Source of the DNA: Strigops habroptila
Lineage: Eukaryota > Chordata > Aves > Psittaciformes > Psittacidae
Assembly (NCBI RefSeq): GCF_004027225.2
Contig: NC_044282.2
Location: forward strand, 64,655,725-64,719,724
Reading direction: 5' to 3'
DNA: 64,000 bases
The notes beneath the pieces were generated by a model. That model saw only the letters and a program-made list of their open reading frames with translations, was not told the DNA's origin and ran no database searches. Shown here one piece after another: positions 61,201 through 64,000 of this stretch; position 1 is the stretch's first letter; the number at the start of each line of letters is the position of its first letter. The position numbers and the translations under genes are program-made.

Positions 61201-64000
61201 AACTGGGAAAAAGTGTGCTTGACAAATGAGTTATCACATCAGCCCTTCAGCAAAAGAAAACCTTTATGAGCAAGAAAAGAACCATCCTTTCCCAGTTACT
61301 TTGTAGTTCTTATTTTAGTGTTTTGGGAATAATGGTCATTTGGGGATTTTTTTTTTTCCAAGTGTGCTTTTATTTATTTATTATTTTTAATTTTACAGAG
61401 AAGAAAGGAGGCAGCATGTAGAGACATTAATTGGTTGCTTCAAGATTGATGGTGGAAAGGGAAACTCAACAATCATCCTTAGTCCACATGGGCTTCACAG
61501 TATTTGGCACGAGGCAGCACGCAAGATGAAAGTGTGTCTCTTGACAGCCAGCTTCGTACTGGCAGCCTTTACTCGAGGCAACAAATTAATCTACTCAACT
61601 GTGTTCTGCATAATTGTTGATACTGTCTTAATTGGTACCATACGTTTCTCCGTGTTGACATGTCCATCATGTTAATGTCTAGGGACTGTTTGTTTCCTGC
61701 CAACTCGGGAACAGCACAGCCTGCTCCATCCTAACTGAACTCCTACCTACAATGCCTTAGTAAGAAATATTTGACTGTATGGGAAAGGGAAAATGTAGAG
61801 TCGTGTTGGGGCATGACTCAAAATTCATGGGAAAAAAAAGGAACTCCTGATTTCAGTAGCATTTGGAGATGAGCCAGCTTTTCCAGGGCTCTCTAAAGGC
61901 AAACCAGTTCAGCTGAAGTCAAGTCTAAAGGCAAAGAGGCTTATCCTCCTGCTCCCAAGAAATCTGTGGCAGGGGCCGGCAAACGTTTTCCAACCATGTC
62001 ACAGTGGGGTGTCCAGGGCAAGGCAGCTGCCCAGCTAATTGACGCCAGTGCACTGGTGGCTTTGTGGATTGGGATTAGCATTTTCAATTGTGCCCATTAA
62101 TGACCTGGCAGCCAAGGCAGAGCCTGGAGCGCTGCTCTCCCCCCAGCTCCTCTGTATGCTGTGGTAACAGGAGCAGGAAGATGCCGGTGAGGTAGAGAGC
62201 TGGGTGCAGCCCAGGGTGAGGCGACCATGGATGGACATCAGCAGCGTCAGCTCCCGAGAGGAAACAGCCATCTCATCACCAGGCAAAAGCATCACAGAAC
62301 CTTCCCCCCCTGGCAAGGCAGGGTGGAGGTACTAGGAAGTATTACTGGATGCAGTTGTCCCTGAAGAGTCAGCCTCTCAAACCCCCAAATTAGTCCCTAA
62401 ATAAAAGGGCACTTCTGACCAGCTCTATGGCCGTTTCCACACCTCCTAAATAAGAAGTACTGCCATTCCTTTGTTTCACCAAGGAGTTCCATGGTTACAG
62501 TCCTTAAAGCTTACAGGCAGTCAGAATCTATAGGATAGGCATCTCACTCAGGGCTATATGGAAAATGAATCATTCTGTGTTCAGTACATAAGGCACAAGC
62601 TAGCAAACAGTGATGACAATCAATGTTGAATAACTTTTTATTCAGTTAGTGCCACTCTGCTAAGCATCAAATTATCTGGGATGGAAAAATGCTGTGTGAT
62701 GATGAAATGTGAGGCTCTAGCACAAGGTAGATGTGCAGGGAGGGCGGGTAATGTTTGCTCAGCTGACCTCACTTTGGACACCTCCGGGTGCTAGGTTACT
62801 AGGCTTCGCTTCTGCAATGAAATTGTTTGCTATATTATTGCTCGTGCACATACACACACAAGCTCTCTCATTTCCTCTCTCTGCTCCTACAGTTAATTGA
62901 TCTGAGCTACCCTCATTTTATGTTCCATCATCTCTTGTTCAAGCTATTGGCTGGCTTTAAGCAAAAATATTTATGTAGAAATGAGAGAAAGAAGGCTTCT
63001 TCCCTATCCTTTTGTAGAGCCGTCAGTGAATATTTAGGCTACTGCCAGTGTATGGTTGAAAAGCTCATTTAAGAGAGCAGCAAACACGTGGAAATATGTT
63101 TTGTAAAGGCCTTAAATTCTACCATTGACATTTGGGTCTGGAGAAGAGAAAATTGGAGGGGAATAAGGAAGAACTTGTGCATGGATTTTTTCAAGTGTAG
63201 CAAGAAAATACAAGTCTACTGAGCCATAGTGTTTTATTTAAGAGTCCTGCCATTCTCAGAAACCTGGTTTTGCATGTGGAGTGCAGTGGCAGTATTGGTA
63301 ATCAATATGCCAAGAAATATCATTCTTTTGAAAGCTGTGGGCTGCCTTGCCCTTTGTGGTTCCCAGGAATTGGTATTGGGAAGTGAAAAAGAAGAGCGAG
63401 CTGCTTCAGCAGATTGACGTGAGAGACAGATGAAATGGCTGAACTAAAGGAAAATCTTTATGCAAAGTGAGACCTCCAAGCTATTTCTGGCATCTCTCTG
63501 TACCCTTTTGGTGTGCCAAAGTACATTCGCAGTGCTGAGAGTGTCCTGTCTGATGCAGCTTTAAGCTCAGAATCATGTAGTTCCACCGCTTCCATCCCAA
63601 ATCCTTTCTGCCCTCAGAGCTCAAAAAGTTTGGGTAAGAGCTGGATGACCTGTTTTCTTTCCTGAGTATCTTGAGGAGCCTTCCATCAGTTCAGTTACTG
63701 CAGAAAGGTGCAGCTGAGAAATGCAGCATTTCCAGATGGCAGAGGGAGGTGTAGGCTTCGTGCACAGAGGGGTTATAATCACTAAACTGTCCTAATGAAG
63801 GAAACTGCTCAAGAGGTGATGTGAGTCCTCACACAGCAAGTGAGCGGGCTCAGCAGCTTGTCTCCTGCCTGGGGCTTCCCTTGCTCCTGGGAGCAGGGCA
63901 GGATCTGGTGCTGATGCTGCTTGTGCAGAACAATACCCTCCCTCCACGAGTGCTGGCAAAGCCAGTGCAAGTCATTGCTCTGGTCCCAATGTGGCTGGGA
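58256..64000. other. Intergenic, no gene seen
   Basis: The longest frame is a 172-codon minus-strand opening at 59,191-59,709 with no domain or splice support. A small diverged local duplication lies near 59,988-60,055. A poly-T and TTTA-rich stretch lies at 61,348-61,400. If order is as in human, EHBP1 would be expected further right, but none of its coding sequence is visible here. Confidence 0.45.

Noticed and set aside
1..64000. CRISPR arrays, prokaryotic operons, or an intact retrovirus
   Set aside because: The window is avian nuclear DNA; no direct-repeat arrays and no intact gag, pol or env frames are present.

Overview
The window is vertebrate nuclear DNA, almost certainly from a bird. 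At least nine copies of a CR1-type LINE are present on both strands, recognisable by the 3' end with tandem ATTCTATG-like repeats. Two avian endogenous-retrovirus LTR pieces are also present, genes are split by GT-AG introns, and much of the AT-rich DNA has no genes. Homology statements come from reading the sequence and from family knowledge, not from a search.

Layout: 1-5.6 kb is non-coding, with three CR1 pieces and one solo LTR. About 5.65-18.3 kb holds a plus-strand gene of 11 coding exons that I reconstructed from splice sites and reading frame. It encodes about 1538 residues: signal peptide, a furin-like RSRR site, a hydrophobic exon, CUB domain 1, a long Ser/Thr/Pro-rich region, CUB domain 2, a second stalk, a SEA domain, a calcium-binding EGF domain, one transmembrane helix and a 75-residue cytoplasmic tail. 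I do not recognise it as a named gene and consider it the main discovery candidate. 18.3-36.5 kb is intergenic.

About 36.6-41.5 kb is TMEM17 on the minus strand, with four coding exons and 216 residues. It encodes a four-helix protein of the ciliary transition zone and starts inside a CpG-rich promoter that carries an RFX X-box-like site. 41.5-64 kb is intergenic again, with three CR1 pieces and a perfect 32-bp palindrome.

The two genes are transcribed towards each other with about 18 kb between their 3' ends, and nothing in the sequence links their functions. In human, as I recall it, TMEM17 lies on 2p15 between B3GNT2 and EHBP1. If order is conserved in birds, the receptor-like gene would lie on the B3GNT2 side of TMEM17. 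The remaining reading frames of 60-220 codons look like chance openings.
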